Shown: positions 24,489 through 33,581 of the stretch, piece after piece | Position numbering within the stretch: the first letter of the stretch is position 1 | Layout: each line of letters starts with the position of its first letter | NCBI GenBank assembly: GCA_009786535.1 | Contig: WQRX01000008.1 | Coordinates: 1-37,022, forward strand | Source of the DNA: Defluviitaleaceae bacterium | GTDB taxonomy: Bacteria; Bacillota; Clostridia; Lachnospirales; WQUN01 | DNA length: 37,022 nucleotides | Reading direction: 5' to 3' | Position numbers and translations under genes: made by a program | The notes under the pieces: model-generated | Seen by the model: only the letters and a program-made list of their open reading frames with translations | Database searches by the model: none | What the model was told of the DNA's origin: nothing

Positions 24489-25203
24489 AAATTTCTCCGC
24501 CGTGTATGATTTATTTATGACGCGCGATATCCCATACGATGCATGGGCGGCGTACATACACAATTTACTGGGCAAGACCGACGAACCCGTCCTCGATTTA
24601 GGCTGCGGAACGGGCAATTTAACATTGCGCCTTGCCGCGCTTGGGCATGACATGATAGGGGTAGATGCTTCCGAAGACATGCTTGCCGTTGCGCAGGATA
24701 AAATGTATGAAACGGATTTTCGCGTGTTATGGCTGGCGCAGGATATGCGAAAGCTGGATTTATACGGTACGGTAAGCGCTGCTGTGTGTACCTGCGATGC
24801 GTTGAATTATTTGCTGACGGACGAGGATATTCAAGAAGTATTTCGGCGTGTACGTCTTTTTTTACGCGCGGGCGGCGTTTTCATTTTTGACATGAACACA
24901 GAATATAAATATAAAGAAGTGATGGGCGCACGTACCTTCGGCGGTATGGAAGCCGACGTGGAATACGTGTGGGAAAACGAGTACAACGCGGCTGCGCAAA
25001 TTAATGAGTACCGCGTTTCCTTCCGCGTAGGGGGGAATGACCCCGTAGAATTTGACGAGTTGCATAAACAACGGGCATATAATTTTAATGATGTGCAAAA
25101 ATGGCTTACAAAAGCAGGCTTTAAAGATGTGCAAATGCGCGATAATTACAGCGATACGGTAGTAAAAAACGACACGGTACGGGTGGTGTTTATATGTAAA
25201 TAG
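24475..25203 (+). CDS. class I SAM-dependent methyltransferase
   Basis: A 242-residue methyltransferase. Seen: motif I VLDLGCGTGNLTLRLA, an acidic residue ending strand 2 (GVDASEDMLAVA), ALNYLLTDEDIQEVF, and motif-like FIFDMNTEYKYKEV. It begins EMYKNFSAVYDLFM, typical of a small-molecule methyltransferase group in Firmicutes. The substrate is unknown. The ATG at 24475 overlaps the SASP gene by 14 bases; the ATG at 24481 is possible. Sharing a transcript with a spore protein could mean forespore co-expression, by inference. Confidence 0.85.
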   Translation: MEMYKNFSAVYDLFMTRDIPYDAWAAYIHNLLGKTDEPVLDLGCGTGNLTLRLAALGHDMIGVDASEDMLAVAQDKMYETDFRVLWLAQDMRKLDLYGTVSAAVCTCDALNYLLTDEDIQEVFRRVRLFLRAGGVFIFDMNTEYKYKEVMGARTFGGMEADVEYVWENEYNAAAQINEYRVSFRVGGNDPVEFDELHKQRAYNFNDVQKWLTKAGFKDVQMRDNYSDTVVKNDTVRVVFICK

Positions 25204-25213
25204 GGGGAAATAT

Positions 25214-26425
25214 ATGCGGTACATATTTTTATTGGCTCTTCTTTTGCTTATGCCCATAAGCGTAGGGGCGGCCCGCCCGCCCATTGACGCGGTACTGGTG
25301 CTGGACGTAAGCAATTCTATGCGGAACAGTGACCCGGAGCGCCTGGCGCAGGAAGCGATGGGGCTTTTTATTAATATGCTTGGCAAAACGGGCGACCGCG
25401 TTGGCGTAGTTGCCTATGCGGGCAGGGTTACGGATTATTTACCGCTAATGCCTATTTACCAAGCAGAAGATATTGCACAATTGCAGGCATTTATTAATAA
25501 TTTGGGCTACGCGGGGTGGACAGACCACACCCAAGGCTTGGATAAGGCATTCAACTTACTTTCCGCCGATTCGTACAACGAGCGCATACCGCTCGTTATT
25601 TTGCTTACCGACGGAAATACCGAAATTCCCCCAAACGCCGCACGCACGCTGTCGGACGTATATGAAGATTTAGAGCGCATTCTTGCGTATGCAGTACATT
25701 TGGGCAGTCCCATTCACACGATTGGGCTAAACCACAACGGCATGTTAAACCACGCCTACATAAAAAATATCGCCAACATAACGGGCGGGCGCACCTTCGA
25801 AACCACAACGGCAGAAGATTTGGCGCGCATCATGGAAGAAATTTTAACTTTCCAATTAGAAATTATCTACGAAGCGCACCCGCCCTATACCCCATATACC
25901 CCGGCAACTCCCCCACCCGCCCCCACACCCGAATACACACCGTCCCCCATTACCGAACTCCTTGAGTACACCCTGCCCCCCGTAGATTATCCCACAGGGC
26001 GCCATGTTTTGGCGCTTATAACCGCTATTTTTATTCTATTTGTAATTTTTCTTGTTTTAATCAGAAAAAATGCCCGCGTTTTTACAGGGCAAGTAGTAGT
26101 TGAAATGTCTTCGCGTCCGGTCGTACGGCATGACCTTATCCCCTATGGCAGGCGCACCACGCTTGCTGTGCTGGCGGGTGATTCGAATGCAAGCATTCGC
26201 AAGGCGCAGGGCATAGGGCTGGAGAAAATTATACTAACCCCCTGCCCTGCTTCGCCGTCGTTTCGCCCTGCGCTACGCGTTGTGTGCAAGCACCCGCGCA
26301 TTTTATTTCACAAGGACCTGCGTGAAGTGGACGCAAAAAAGGGGCTTATACTAAGCCCCAATACAGAAATTACGATTCAATTGCCCGATAACACGCCGCC
26401 GATACGGCTAAAATATGTGACATAG
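25214..26425 (+). CDS. membrane-anchored VWA domain protein
   Basis: A 403-residue surface protein. Seen: a signal peptide (residues 1-20, ending VGAA), a von Willebrand A domain with the MIDAS motif DVSNSM (D-x-S-x-S) at about 30-36, AYAGRVTDYLPL, and VILLTDGNTE; a Pro/Thr-rich stalk (about 218-255); one membrane segment (about 263-284, HVLALITAIFILFVIFLVLI); and a basic C-terminal domain of about 120 residues (beta-rich, FHA/Ig-like in look). So the VWA part is outside and the C-terminal domain inside. VWA proteins usually bind protein partners through a divalent cation; partner unknown. GGGGAA precedes the ATG. The gene ends at a strong terminator. Confidence 0.85.
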   Translation: MRYIFLLALLLLMPISVGAARPPIDAVLVLDVSNSMRNSDPERLAQEAMGLFINMLGKTGDRVGVVAYAGRVTDYLPLMPIYQAEDIAQLQAFINNLGYAGWTDHTQGLDKAFNLLSADSYNERIPLVILLTDGNTEIPPNAARTLSDVYEDLERILAYAVHLGSPIHTIGLNHNGMLNHAYIKNIANITGGRTFETTTAEDLARIMEEILTFQLEIIYEAHPPYTPYTPATPPPAPTPEYTPSPITELLEYTLPPVDYPTGRHVLALITAIFILFVIFLVLIRKNARVFTGQVVVEMSSRPVVRHDLIPYGRRTTLAVLAGDSNASIRKAQGIGLEKIILTPCPASPSFRPALRVVCKHPRILFHKDLREVDAKKGLILSPNTEITIQLPDNTPPIRLKYVT

Positions 26426-26433
26426 TTTTTCGT

Positions 26434-26461
26434 GGACTGTATTAATCGACTAATACAGTCC
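26434..26461 (+). terminator. rho-independent terminator after the VWA gene
   Basis: A perfect 11-bp stem, GGACTGTATTA (26434-26444) with TAATACAGTCC (26451-26461), loop of 6, followed by CACTATTTTTTT. It is a good plus-strand terminator. On the minus strand there is a stem but no T run, so rho termination here is less sure. Confidence 0.85.
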
Positions 26462-26463
26462 CA

Positions 26464-27786
26464 CTATTTTTTTACCCGCAAATCGGCGATGCTGCCCACA
26501 AATTCCTTGTTATTGTTGGTTTTGGCAAGGATATCAATGACCTGTTCGGTAAAGTCGGCGCTGGTTACCTTGCCGGACATTTCCCGCAGGGTATACATCG
26601 CGTCAAGTTCTTCCAACGACAGGAGCAAATCCTCGCGGCGCGTACCGGATTTTAGTATGTCGATGGCGGGGAATACGCGGCGTTCCGCCATTCGGCGGTC
26701 AAGGACGAGCTCCATATTGCCCGTGCCTTTAAATTCTTCGAAGATAACATCGTCCATTTTGCTGCCCGTTTCTACCAGCGCGGTGGCGAGGATAGTAAGC
26801 GAACCGCCGTTTTCCACATTGCGCGCCGCGCCGAAAAATTTCTTGGGCATGTACAGCGCACTGGGGTCTAACCCGCCCGAAAGGGTACGCCCGCCCGCAG
26901 GGATAAGCAAATTATACGCACGGGACAAACGGGTAACAGAGTCCAGCAAAATTACGAGGTCTTTTTTCTGCTCCACCATGCGCTTTGCGCGTTCCAGCAC
27001 CATTTCGGCAAGGCGTTTGTGATGCTCGGGCTGTTCGTCAAATGTAGAGTATACAACTTGACAATTAGGGCTCACGATAGAGCGTTGAATATCGGTTACT
27101 TCCTCCGGACGTTCGTCAATGAGCAGCACAATGAGATGCACATGGGGGTGATTTTTTGTGATAGCGTTGGCAATTTGCTTGAGCAGCATGGTTTTACCCG
27201 CCTTAGGGGGCGAAACTATCATACCCCGTTGCCCAAAACCCAGCGGCGAAAGCAAGTCAATTAAACGCGGGGCAAGTGTGTGCCGCGCGGTGGGCGCTTT
27301 AGGCATTTCCAAGGTGATTCGTTTATCGGGAAAAATAGGGGTTAGATGTTCAAAGAAGGGGCGGCGGTACACCGATTCGGGCGTGTCGCCGTTGATGGTT
27401 TTAATATAGTGCAGAGCGTTAAACTTTTCGCCGGGGTTGGAGCGAATAGGCCCTACGATGGCATCGCCCGTGCGTAAATGGAAGCGCCGTATCTGCGAAG
27501 GGGAAACGTAGATATCCCCCGACCCCGGCAGGAAGTTTTCCGCCCGCAGGAATCCGTAGCCATCGGGCAAAATTTCCAATATGCCCGATGCAAGCTCGGG
27601 TTCGGGCGGTGGCGGCTCGGGGGCTTTTACCACGGGCGGGGGTGGAGGTGCTACCGCCTTTGGCGGCGGAGCTTGCGCTTCAATTAACGCCGCAAGCTCC
27701 GCTTTTTTGTATTTTGTTACGCTTTTAATCCCTAAGGCTTTTGCGCGCTCCCTTAGGTCGGTTAAAGGCAGTTCGGTTAATTGCAT
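26464..27786 (-). CDS. rho: transcription termination factor Rho
   Basis: A 440-residue hexameric RNA helicase. Seen: N-terminal Rho_N helices ([24 protein letters not shown]), a proline/alanine-rich linker (residues about 39-65), the RNA-binding OB/cold-shock domain ([45 protein letters not shown]), Walker A SPPKAGKT, Walker [18 protein letters not shown]-loop [14 protein letters not shown] and the C-terminal R-loop GTGNMEL. Complete. The proline insert between the first two domains is not present in short Rho proteins and would need EF-P-type help in translation. Confidence 0.97.
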   Translation of the reverse strand: MQLTELPLTDLRERAKALGIKSVTKYKKAELAALIEAQAPPPKAVAPPPPPVVKAPEPPPPEPELASGILEILPDGYGFLRAENFLPGSGDIYVSPSQIRRFHLRTGDAIVGPIRSNPGEKFNALHYIKTINGDTPESVYRRPFFEHLTPIFPDKRITLEMPKAPTARHTLAPRLIDLLSPLGFGQRGMIVSPPKAGKTMLLKQIANAITKNHPHVHLIVLLIDERPEEVTDIQRSIVSPNCQVVYSTFDEQPEHHKRLAEMVLERAKRMVEQKKDLVILLDSVTRLSRAYNLLIPAGGRTLSGGLDPSALYMPKKFFGAARNVENGGSLTILATALVETGSKMDDVIFEEFKGTGNMELVLDRRMAERRVFPAIDILKSGTRREDLLLSLEELDAMYTLREMSGKVTSADFTEQVIDILAKTNNNKEFVGSIADLRVKK

Positions 27787-27809
27787 ACAAAAATCACTTC
27801 TTTTCCATT

Positions 27810-27837
27810 AGTATACTGCCTAATTTTATGCCGAAAA
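27810..27837 (-). promoter_or_regulatory. candidate promoter of rho
   Basis: On the minus strand: weak -35 TTTTCG (27832-27837), 16-base spacer, good -10 TATACT (27810-27815), within the 74-base gap between the LysM gene and rho. Confidence 0.4.
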
Positions 27838-27860
27838 GGACGAGTTTATTCCTGCGCTTA

Positions 27861-28994
27861 TTACTCGGGTAAGCGTGGAATGATTAAACGCTGGTTAATT
27901 TGCAGGTCCTGCGGTCTGGCTATATTGTTTGCTTCCATGATGATGGGATACAACAATGCATTACCATAAAATTGCCGCGCAATGCCTGACAGGTTTTGCC
28001 CCGGCAGTACGTAATGTACATCGTATAGCGGCGGCGGTGGCTCGGGGGGTGGTTCCGGTGCTACGGGTGGCGGGGTATGCGGGGGTGCAGGCGGCTCGAA
28101 GGCATATACGGGGTTAAGCCCTTGCCCGCGCACCCAGTTTTCCAGCGTAAATAAATCTGCACGGGCGGCGTCCAGCGAATCCTGCAACGAGGCAATTTGC
28201 ACCTCAAGATGGGTAATGTCTGTACCATTGGCAGGGTTGGCAGCATCTGCACCGTTGGCGGCGGGGGAGGCGATGCCGCCTTCTGCACGCAGGTCGTCTA
28301 ATTCGCGGTTAAGCCCGCGGTTTTGGAAAACCAGCACAAGCATTAGCACAAGTACCACAGCAACGCCTGCAAGCGCTATCCAGCGAATGGGATTTACGCC
28401 TTCAAACTCGGAAGGTGCGGGGGCGCTGCGGGGGCGCGTGCGTACGCCAACGGGGTGAAGTATGCGGTCGTCACTTTCCCCGCGCATGGGTTGGGCGGGT
28501 TCACGTGCGGTGGCGATTGCATCGCGCCCGCCGGAATAGCGGGATTTCATATGTTCTACGTCGTCTTCTATTGCGGGGGCATAGGGGTCGGTTTCTTCTA
28601 CTACGCGGCGTGCGGCAATTGGCTCGCGTACTACGGGTACGCGGGCTTTCATTGCGGGTTTGGGCTCGGGGTTTGTACGCACTACGGGGCGTTCAATTTT
28701 CTGCGTTGCGGTAGAAACAGGCACAGCAGGGCGCGAACGGTCACCCCGTGCGGCACGGGTTGCATTAATTTGCTTGTAATAATCCGTATCGCCCATTTTG
28801 GAATTGACAGGCGTTTTGGGTGCGGTGCGCTTTGGGGGGCTGTAACCGTCATCTTCATCGTTATCGGCAAATAGGCGGCCGATGGCGCTTTGCCCGCTTT
28901 TTTCGTCGTACGTATCTATATAGTTGGAAGAATCATCGGTGGCATCGGTGGTGATTGTGTCATTTTCGTACTCGTGTTCATCTCGTGGATTCAA
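27861..28994 (-). CDS. LysM domain membrane protein
   Basis: A 377-residue single-pass membrane protein. Seen: an acidic then basic low-complexity cytoplasmic part (residues 1-200), one membrane segment (about 206-228, RWIALAGVAVVLVLMLVLVF), a short coiled coil (LDDLRAEGG, then LEVQIASLQDSLDAARADLF), a proline stretch (EPPAPPHTPPPVAPEPPPEP) and a C-terminal LysM domain (YVLPGQNLSGIARQFYGN to INQRLIIPRLPE). LysM binds peptidoglycan or chitin-type glycans, so the protein links membrane and wall. The TTG start at 28994 is set by GAGGAGGT 6-7 bases upstream. It lies 74 bases before rho and has its own strong promoter. Confidence 0.85.
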   Translation of the reverse strand: MNPRDEHEYENDTITTDATDDSSNYIDTYDEKSGQSAIGRLFADNDEDDGYSPPKRTAPKTPVNSKMGDTDYYKQINATRAARGDRSRPAVPVSTATQKIERPVVRTNPEPKPAMKARVPVVREPIAARRVVEETDPYAPAIEDDVEHMKSRYSGGRDAIATAREPAQPMRGESDDRILHPVGVRTRPRSAPAPSEFEGVNPIRWIALAGVAVVLVLMLVLVFQNRGLNRELDDLRAEGGIASPAANGADAANPANGTDITHLEVQIASLQDSLDAARADLFTLENWVRGQGLNPVYAFEPPAPPHTPPPVAPEPPPEPPPPLYDVHYVLPGQNLSGIARQFYGNALLYPIIMEANNIARPQDLQINQRLIIPRLPE

Positions 28995-29028
28995 TGTATA
29001 CCTCCTCTTTTACACGTAGTTTGGCGCA

Positions 29029-29057
29029 ATTGTAGAGGTTTTGCAAATATGTGTCAA
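29029..29057 (-). promoter_or_regulatory. consensus sigma-A promoter of the LysM gene
   Basis: On the minus strand: -35 TTGACA (29052-29057), 17-base spacer, -10 TACAAT (29029-29034). It is the best promoter in the window, about 35 bases before the TTG start. Confidence 0.8.
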
Positions 29058-29085
29058 GAAAAAAAGGGAAATTTTTGTTATTTTG

Positions 29086-29751
29086 TCAAACATCCCCGTA
29101 TTTTACTTTCATTCTTTCAATTTTTTCCAGCATAGGACGGGCGGTTAACAAAAGGAAAACTACTGTTGCAACGGCGTGTACCGCGTCGAACGGGAAGCCC
29201 GTTGCGTAAGCCAGTATAAACATTTCTGCCGTGGGCTGCGGTTGGAACATAAGCACGCTTGCGGGGTTCATAATACCGCCGTAGATAATGATTGCTGCAA
29301 GTGCGCCGTAAATAGCAAGAGGAATACGCCTTATTTTTTTTTCGTAGAAAATTACGCCCGCAACATAACCGATGCTCCCCAGTGCAAACATTTGCCACGG
29401 CGTCCACGGACCTTGCCCAAAGAACATATTGCTCACGATTATTGTTGCCGCGCCAATAAGGAAGCCTTTTTCCTTGCCCAGCGCCGTACCGCTGATAATC
29501 ACCAGCGCCAGCATAGGCTTAAATTGCGGAAGCATGAAAAATGCAATGCGCCCCGCAACGGCGATTGCACACAGCGTTGCCATTGTCACCAGAACCCGCG
29601 CAGGGGGCTTGCGCCCTTCAAACAATACTATGATAGGAAGCATAGCTTGTATGAGGACCAGCCCCGCAATAATTAAAAAGCGGCGGTCGCCCAACAGGTG
29701 AATGCCCGCAAAAATGGTAAGGGGAATGGTAATTAAGGGGAAATATTTCAT
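29086..29751 (-). CDS. ECF transporter S component, probably cobalamin-specific
   Basis: A 221-residue hydrophobic substrate-binding subunit with about six membrane segments. Seen: the conserved segment NMFFGQGPWTPWQMFALGSIGYVAG and GFPFDAVHAVATVVFLLL, characteristic of one clostridial S-component group. Overlaps the EcfA gene by 4 bases (ATGA). Substrate: the operon sits under a cobalamin riboswitch and carries transcobalamin-like proteins, so cobalamin or a precursor is inferred. The sequence alone does not prove it. Confidence 0.85.
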   Translation of the reverse strand: MKYFPLITIPLTIFAGIHLLGDRRFLIIAGLVLIQAMLPIIVLFEGRKPPARVLVTMATLCAIAVAGRIAFFMLPQFKPMLALVIISGTALGKEKGFLIGAATIIVSNMFFGQGPWTPWQMFALGSIGYVAGVIFYEKKIRRIPLAIYGALAAIIIYGGIMNPASVLMFQPQPTAEMFILAYATGFPFDAVHAVATVVFLLLTARPMLEKIERMKVKYGDV

Positions 29752-31316
29752 AGCGAACCTTTCTGCAGGGCGTTAATAACATCGGTTGCGGTTACGGCAT
29801 TTTCTACCAAGCCGCGTGTCATGCGATTTGCGCCGGTGGTGTAAAAATGATTGTTTGCGAAAAAAGCGCGCGTTGTGCTCTGTGTAATAATGCTTCCGTT
29901 AAAAAATAACGCGCAGCGGTCGGCATATTCGGCACAAAACTCAATATCGTGGCTTACTAAAACAATGGCAACGCCTGTATTGGCAAGGCTGCGCAAAATT
30001 TCTGCAAAGTTTTGTTTGTATGCCGTATCCAGCCCTTGGGTTGGCTCGTCCAGCAACAGAATTTGCGGACGGGTGAGCAGGACTTTTGCTAAGGCTGTGC
30101 GCTGCTGTTCGCCGCCGGATAAATCATACGGGTGGATATCAAGAAGATGCTGCAACCGACATTGCCGGACGATGTGTTCTAATTCGTCGAGGTTTTGCGT
30201 CATTTCATGCAGGTCTTCTTGCACGGTTTTGCCTATAAAAAGGGTGGTCGGATTTTGCGGGAGCATGGTAATTTTACCATGGGCGGTAATTTTACCGCGC
30301 CGGGGCTTATACAGCCCCATAGCTATGGCAAGGGTGGTGGATTTTCCCGTACCGTTACCGCCTAAAAGGGCGGTGATTTCCCCCTTATTTGCGGTAAAGC
30401 TAACGCCCGTTAACACATCAGGGGCGTTTTTTTCATATTTAAAATAAATATCACGCAAAATAAGCGCGGGGGCTACAGGGGGCGGTTCTTGTACGGGGGG
30501 TATCGGTTTAAGTGTTTGTGTTTTTAGCCATTTCCTACCCTCTTTTATGGTGACGGGGCATGTACCGCTTGCACCTATACCATGGAATATACGCATGGGT
30601 GTAGGCAAAATGCCAAGAATATTACGCGGGGCGTTGCGGGGTGTGTCTTCGTAGATAATGCACCCGTTATCTAATACAATTATTTTATTTGCCAAAGGGA
30701 AGGCTTCTTCCGGCCGATGCTCGGTGAGAATGACGGTAACGCCCAGCTCGCGGTTAATTTTTGCTAATAGGGTAAATAATTCTTCCGCCGCGATAGGGTC
30801 TAGCTGGCTGGTTGGCTCGTCCAGGATAAGTACATCCGGGTGCATGGTAAGGATTGACCCAAGTATAAGCCGTTGCTTTTGCCCGCCGGAGAGTGTATGC
30901 GTATCCCGCTCAAACCATGCTTGCATTCCTAAAAAGCAGGCGGTTTCTGCGGTGCGCAGGCGGATTTGCGGTGTGGGCAAGCCCAGGCTTTCTAACCCGA
31001 AGGCTAGCTCGTGCCACACCTTGTCGGTGACAATTTGGTTTTCGATATTTTGGGAAACATAGCCGATTTTTGCCGCCGCGTCACGGGGAGCAAGGTCATT
31101 TACAGGCGTTCCGTTGAAAAGAATTTCGCCTTCGCGCGTACCGTGGGGCATAATTGCAGGCTTTAAATGCCGCAGAAGCGTCGTTTTCCCCCCGCCGGAA
31201 TGCCCGCACAGCACGCAAAAATCCCCCTGCGCTAGGGTTAGATTAATATTATCTAACGCGGGGGCGGCGCGGTTGGGATAAGTGAATGTTAAATTACTGA
31301 TGCGGTACGTTTCCAA
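29748..31316 (-). CDS. ECF transporter energizing ATPase, two fused ABC domains
   Basis: A 522-residue fusion of EcfA1- and EcfA2-like subunits. Seen: first domain Walker A GHSGGGKT, signature LSGGQKQR, Walker B VLILDEPTSQLDP, LTEHRPEE; second domain Walker A GGNGTGKST, signature LSGGEQQR, Walker B ILLLDEPTQGLD, LVSHDIEF. Both sites look active. A TTG at 31316 is taken as start because AGAGG lies 6-7 bases upstream and homology begins (E)TYRISNLTFTYP. The longer frame lies inside ecfT. It overlaps ecfT by 28 bases. A dedicated double ATPase and EcfT suggest a group I (single-vitamin) rather than shared ECF system. Confidence 0.92.
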   Translation of the reverse strand: METYRISNLTFTYPNRAAPALDNINLTLAQGDFCVLCGHSGGGKTTLLRHLKPAIMPHGTREGEILFNGTPVNDLAPRDAAAKIGYVSQNIENQIVTDKVWHELAFGLESLGLPTPQIRLRTAETACFLGMQAWFERDTHTLSGGQKQRLILGSILTMHPDVLILDEPTSQLDPIAAEELFTLLAKINRELGVTVILTEHRPEEAFPLANKIIVLDNGCIIYEDTPRNAPRNILGILPTPMRIFHGIGASGTCPVTIKEGRKWLKTQTLKPIPPVQEPPPVAPALILRDIYFKYEKNAPDVLTGVSFTANKGEITALLGGNGTGKSTTLAIAMGLYKPRRGKITAHGKITMLPQNPTTLFIGKTVQEDLHEMTQNLDELEHIVRQCRLQHLLDIHPYDLSGGEQQRTALAKVLLTRPQILLLDEPTQGLDTAYKQNFAEILRSLANTGVAIVLVSHDIEFCAEYADRCALFFNGSIITQSTTRAFFANNHFYTTGANRMTRGLVENAVTATDVINALQKGSL

Positions 31317-32152
31317 TACAACGCCTCTTTTACGTGTAAAAATAGCGGGAATGCACAAAGTAAAAAATATGCGGTAAAAACCGCCAGCGTACCCGCGCCC
31401 GTCCACTCCCCTTGTATGTCGGGGAAATACCGAAAACGATACGCCCCTGCTGCAACGCCCGCCAAAATAACGGCGATGTTTAACGCAAAAAATAATAAAG
31501 CAAGTGCATCGCGCTGCGTGAAGGTGAAAATGCTAAACGCCGTGCGGTTGGGCAAGCCGTACCCGCGTGCCTTCATGCTGTCGGCGGTTTCTATTGCGTT
31601 TTCCAGTGCCCATGATACGAGCATGGATAAAATTTTAAAGGGGCTTGTTTTGCGCCCCAGTGCCTTCTGCGCATTGGAAATAATTTTTGCCTGTGCGATA
31701 AAGCGCGGTACAAACCGTAGCGACATGGAGAGAATCAGCGAAAGCGCGGGCGCTACCCGCCCAAACAGATATACCATTTTATCGCCGGTAAGTATCGCGT
31801 TTACGCACGCAAACCATGTAATTACGGTAATGAGCATAATAGCGGCGGCAATGCCGTAGATAATCGCTTCCCGCGTTACGGGGTTGCCGTTGGGTAAAAA
31901 CGCCACAATGGTTACGCCTTGGTGGTTAAAGAGCGGGTTCATCGCTGCGGTAAAAAGCAGCATGGGCAACATAAAAATTAGCCCAAAGCGGAGAGCTTTT
32001 TTTCCCTTTATGCACAACACATATCCTGCCGCACAAACAAACGAAATACCCAGTGCAACGGGATGCAGCAGAAACATAGCAAAGCCAATTACCGATACAA
32101 AAAATGCGAGATTTACCAAGGGATGATAGGTCGAAAAAGCATCGCGGTGCAT
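31289..32152 (-). CDS. ECF transporter transmembrane protein EcfT
   Basis: A 287-residue coupling subunit. Seen: DAFSTYHPLVNLAFF at the start, several membrane helices, and the coupling-helix signature ADSMKARGYG (the A/x-R-G motif that contacts the ATPases). The ATG at 32152 is chosen because it lies just past the stop of the upstream DUF4430 gene (2 bases apart), with GAGG upstream. Longer starts would lie within that gene. It connects the S component with the fused ATPase. Confidence 0.92.
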   Translation of the reverse strand: MHRDAFSTYHPLVNLAFFVSVIGFAMFLLHPVALGISFVCAAGYVLCIKGKKALRFGLIFMLPMLLFTAAMNPLFNHQGVTIVAFLPNGNPVTREAIIYGIAAAIMLITVITWFACVNAILTGDKMVYLFGRVAPALSLILSMSLRFVPRFIAQAKIISNAQKALGRKTSPFKILSMLVSWALENAIETADSMKARGYGLPNRTAFSIFTFTQRDALALLFFALNIAVILAGVAAGAYRFRYFPDIQGEWTGAGTLAVFTAYFLLCAFPLFLHVKEALYWKRTASVI

Positions 32153-32154
32153 GG

Positions 32155-32679
32155 CTACCAGTCCTCGCCGTTTGCGCCCAGGTCGCGCCCCAAGTCCAGC
32201 GTGTATGCCCACACGATAATATCGTTGGGCTGCACGATATGCGCCGATGCGCTTACCGATGGGAATTCCCCGTTTACACTAAACATCCAGCCCGAGAGCG
32301 CACCCGCGTCGCCCTCAAAAATATTGTGAATCGCTTCCACATAGGCGTCGCCGATTAACGGCGTAAAGCGTGCCGCCATGTGAATACGATTTTCCCGCGT
32401 TACGCGCTGTAATATGCCGAATACGCTTTCATTTTCGTAAGCCAGTACAGTGACAGCGGGGAAGATAAGCCCATCAGCGGGGACAAGCTCTTGCTTATCG
32501 CGGTCCAGCTCCTGTATGTTTTGCAAGAGATTTTTCACATTTATTTCGAACGTAACCGCATTTTTTTTCGATTCGTCAAAATTTTGCGCGGGCGAACGTA
32601 AAAACGCAAACCAGAAAAGCACTGCCGTACCGGCAAGCAGTGCAAGAAAAATAATTGTTTGTGTTTTGTGCGATTTCAT
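32155..32679 (-). CDS. membrane-tethered DUF4430 (transcobalamin-like) protein
   Basis: A 174-residue protein with one N-terminal membrane anchor (residues about 8-27, TIIFLALLAGTAVLFWFAFL) and an extracytoplasmic DUF4430 domain: SVFGILQRVTRENRIHMAAR, AIHNIFEGDAGALSGWMFSVNGEFPSVSA and QPNDIIVWAYTLD. Known: DUF4430 corresponds to the C-terminal beta domain of intrinsic factor and transcobalamin, which closes over cobalamin. Inference: holds B12 at the outer membrane face and hands it to the ECF S component. It overlaps the alpha/alpha-barrel gene by 4 bases. Confidence 0.85.
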   Translation of the reverse strand: MKSHKTQTIIFLALLAGTAVLFWFAFLRSPAQNFDESKKNAVTFEINVKNLLQNIQELDRDKQELVPADGLIFPAVTVLAYENESVFGILQRVTRENRIHMAARFTPLIGDAYVEAIHNIFEGDAGALSGWMFSVNGEFPSVSASAHIVQPNDIIVWAYTLDLGRDLGANGEDW

Positions 32680-33581
32680 CGTGTGTGATACACCGCCAGT
32701 GCATAAGCGGCTTGCACGGTAGACATGGCATTCACTTGGTTAAGTACCGATGGGCGCGTAAAACCGCCCAATGCGGGGTCAAACCATTGCAAAAGATGTG
32801 CAACGTAATATGAGGCATAAGTGTTATACCCCTCGCCCAGTGCGGTGAAGGCTAAGATAACTTGCGCGGTGCTTTCCGCATTGGCGGGCGTTTGCGCGGT
32901 TAACCATTGCGATGCGCGCTGTACGGCGGTAACGGCGCGGGGGTTGCCTTCGCGGTAAAAAGGGACAAGGGCTTGCACCGCCATTGCGGTAATGTCAATA
33001 TCAAATGCAGACGTTGCTTGCGCGGGGTTTATGCTCCATGTGCCGTCGGGGCGTTGTGCCTGTAAAAGCGCGGAGAAAAACCACGGACTCGTGCGCCCCA
33101 CCGATTCCAACGCGATAAGGGCGTAAATATCTGCGGTTATGGTGCGGTTTACCGTCGCACGGCGCGAGTTGGGGATAAAGAAGCGAAAATCCGCCGTTAA
33201 ATCGCGTCCGTTGTAATTGGTTGCGTCTAATCCCAACGCACCAAGGGCTAAGGTAATGCGCTGAAGGTCTGTCCAGCGGCGCAGGGTTGCGGGGGTTGCG
33301 CCCGTGTTTAGCTGTGCGAGTGATGCATCCAGGTCGGTGAGCCATGCGCGTGTCCATGGGTCTTGTGCGTCAATTCTGCCCGCCAGGGCAAGGGCGCGTA
33401 CCGCCCACTCCCCTACTACACCACCTACTTGTGCGCCGTCGGGGGCGGCTTCCAGCAGCCAGTCCAGTGCGGCATTTTTAGCATCTGTATACCCGGGCGC
33501 GGCATGAACAGGCATTGCAAAAGCGGCAACGGCAAAATAAATTGCCGCCACCGCTAATATCTTCGCAAATATTTTACGCAT
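32676..33581 (-). CDS. secreted alpha/alpha-barrel (prenyltransferase/squalene-oxidase repeat) protein
   Basis: A 301-residue secreted protein. Seen: signal peptide (MRKIFAKILAVAAIYFAVAA to MPVHAAP), then repeats typical of the alpha6/alpha6 toroid: AALDWLLEAAPDG, SALLQAQRPDGTWSI, AQVILAFTALGEGYNTY, QWFDPALGGFTRP, VQAAYALAVYH. In transcobalamins this fold is the N-terminal half that cradles the corrin ring. The start ATG overlaps the upstream stop by one base (TAATG), removing the extra N-terminal residues of the longer frame. Together with two DUF4430 proteins it supplies both halves of a transcobalamin as separate chains. Confidence 0.85.
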   Translation of the reverse strand: MRKIFAKILAVAAIYFAVAAFAMPVHAAPGYTDAKNAALDWLLEAAPDGAQVGGVVGEWAVRALALAGRIDAQDPWTRAWLTDLDASLAQLNTGATPATLRRWTDLQRITLALGALGLDATNYNGRDLTADFRFFIPNSRRATVNRTITADIYALIALESVGRTSPWFFSALLQAQRPDGTWSINPAQATSAFDIDITAMAVQALVPFYREGNPRAVTAVQRASQWLTAQTPANAESTAQVILAFTALGEGYNTYASYYVAHLLQWFDPALGGFTRPSVLNQVNAMSTVQAAYALAVYHTR

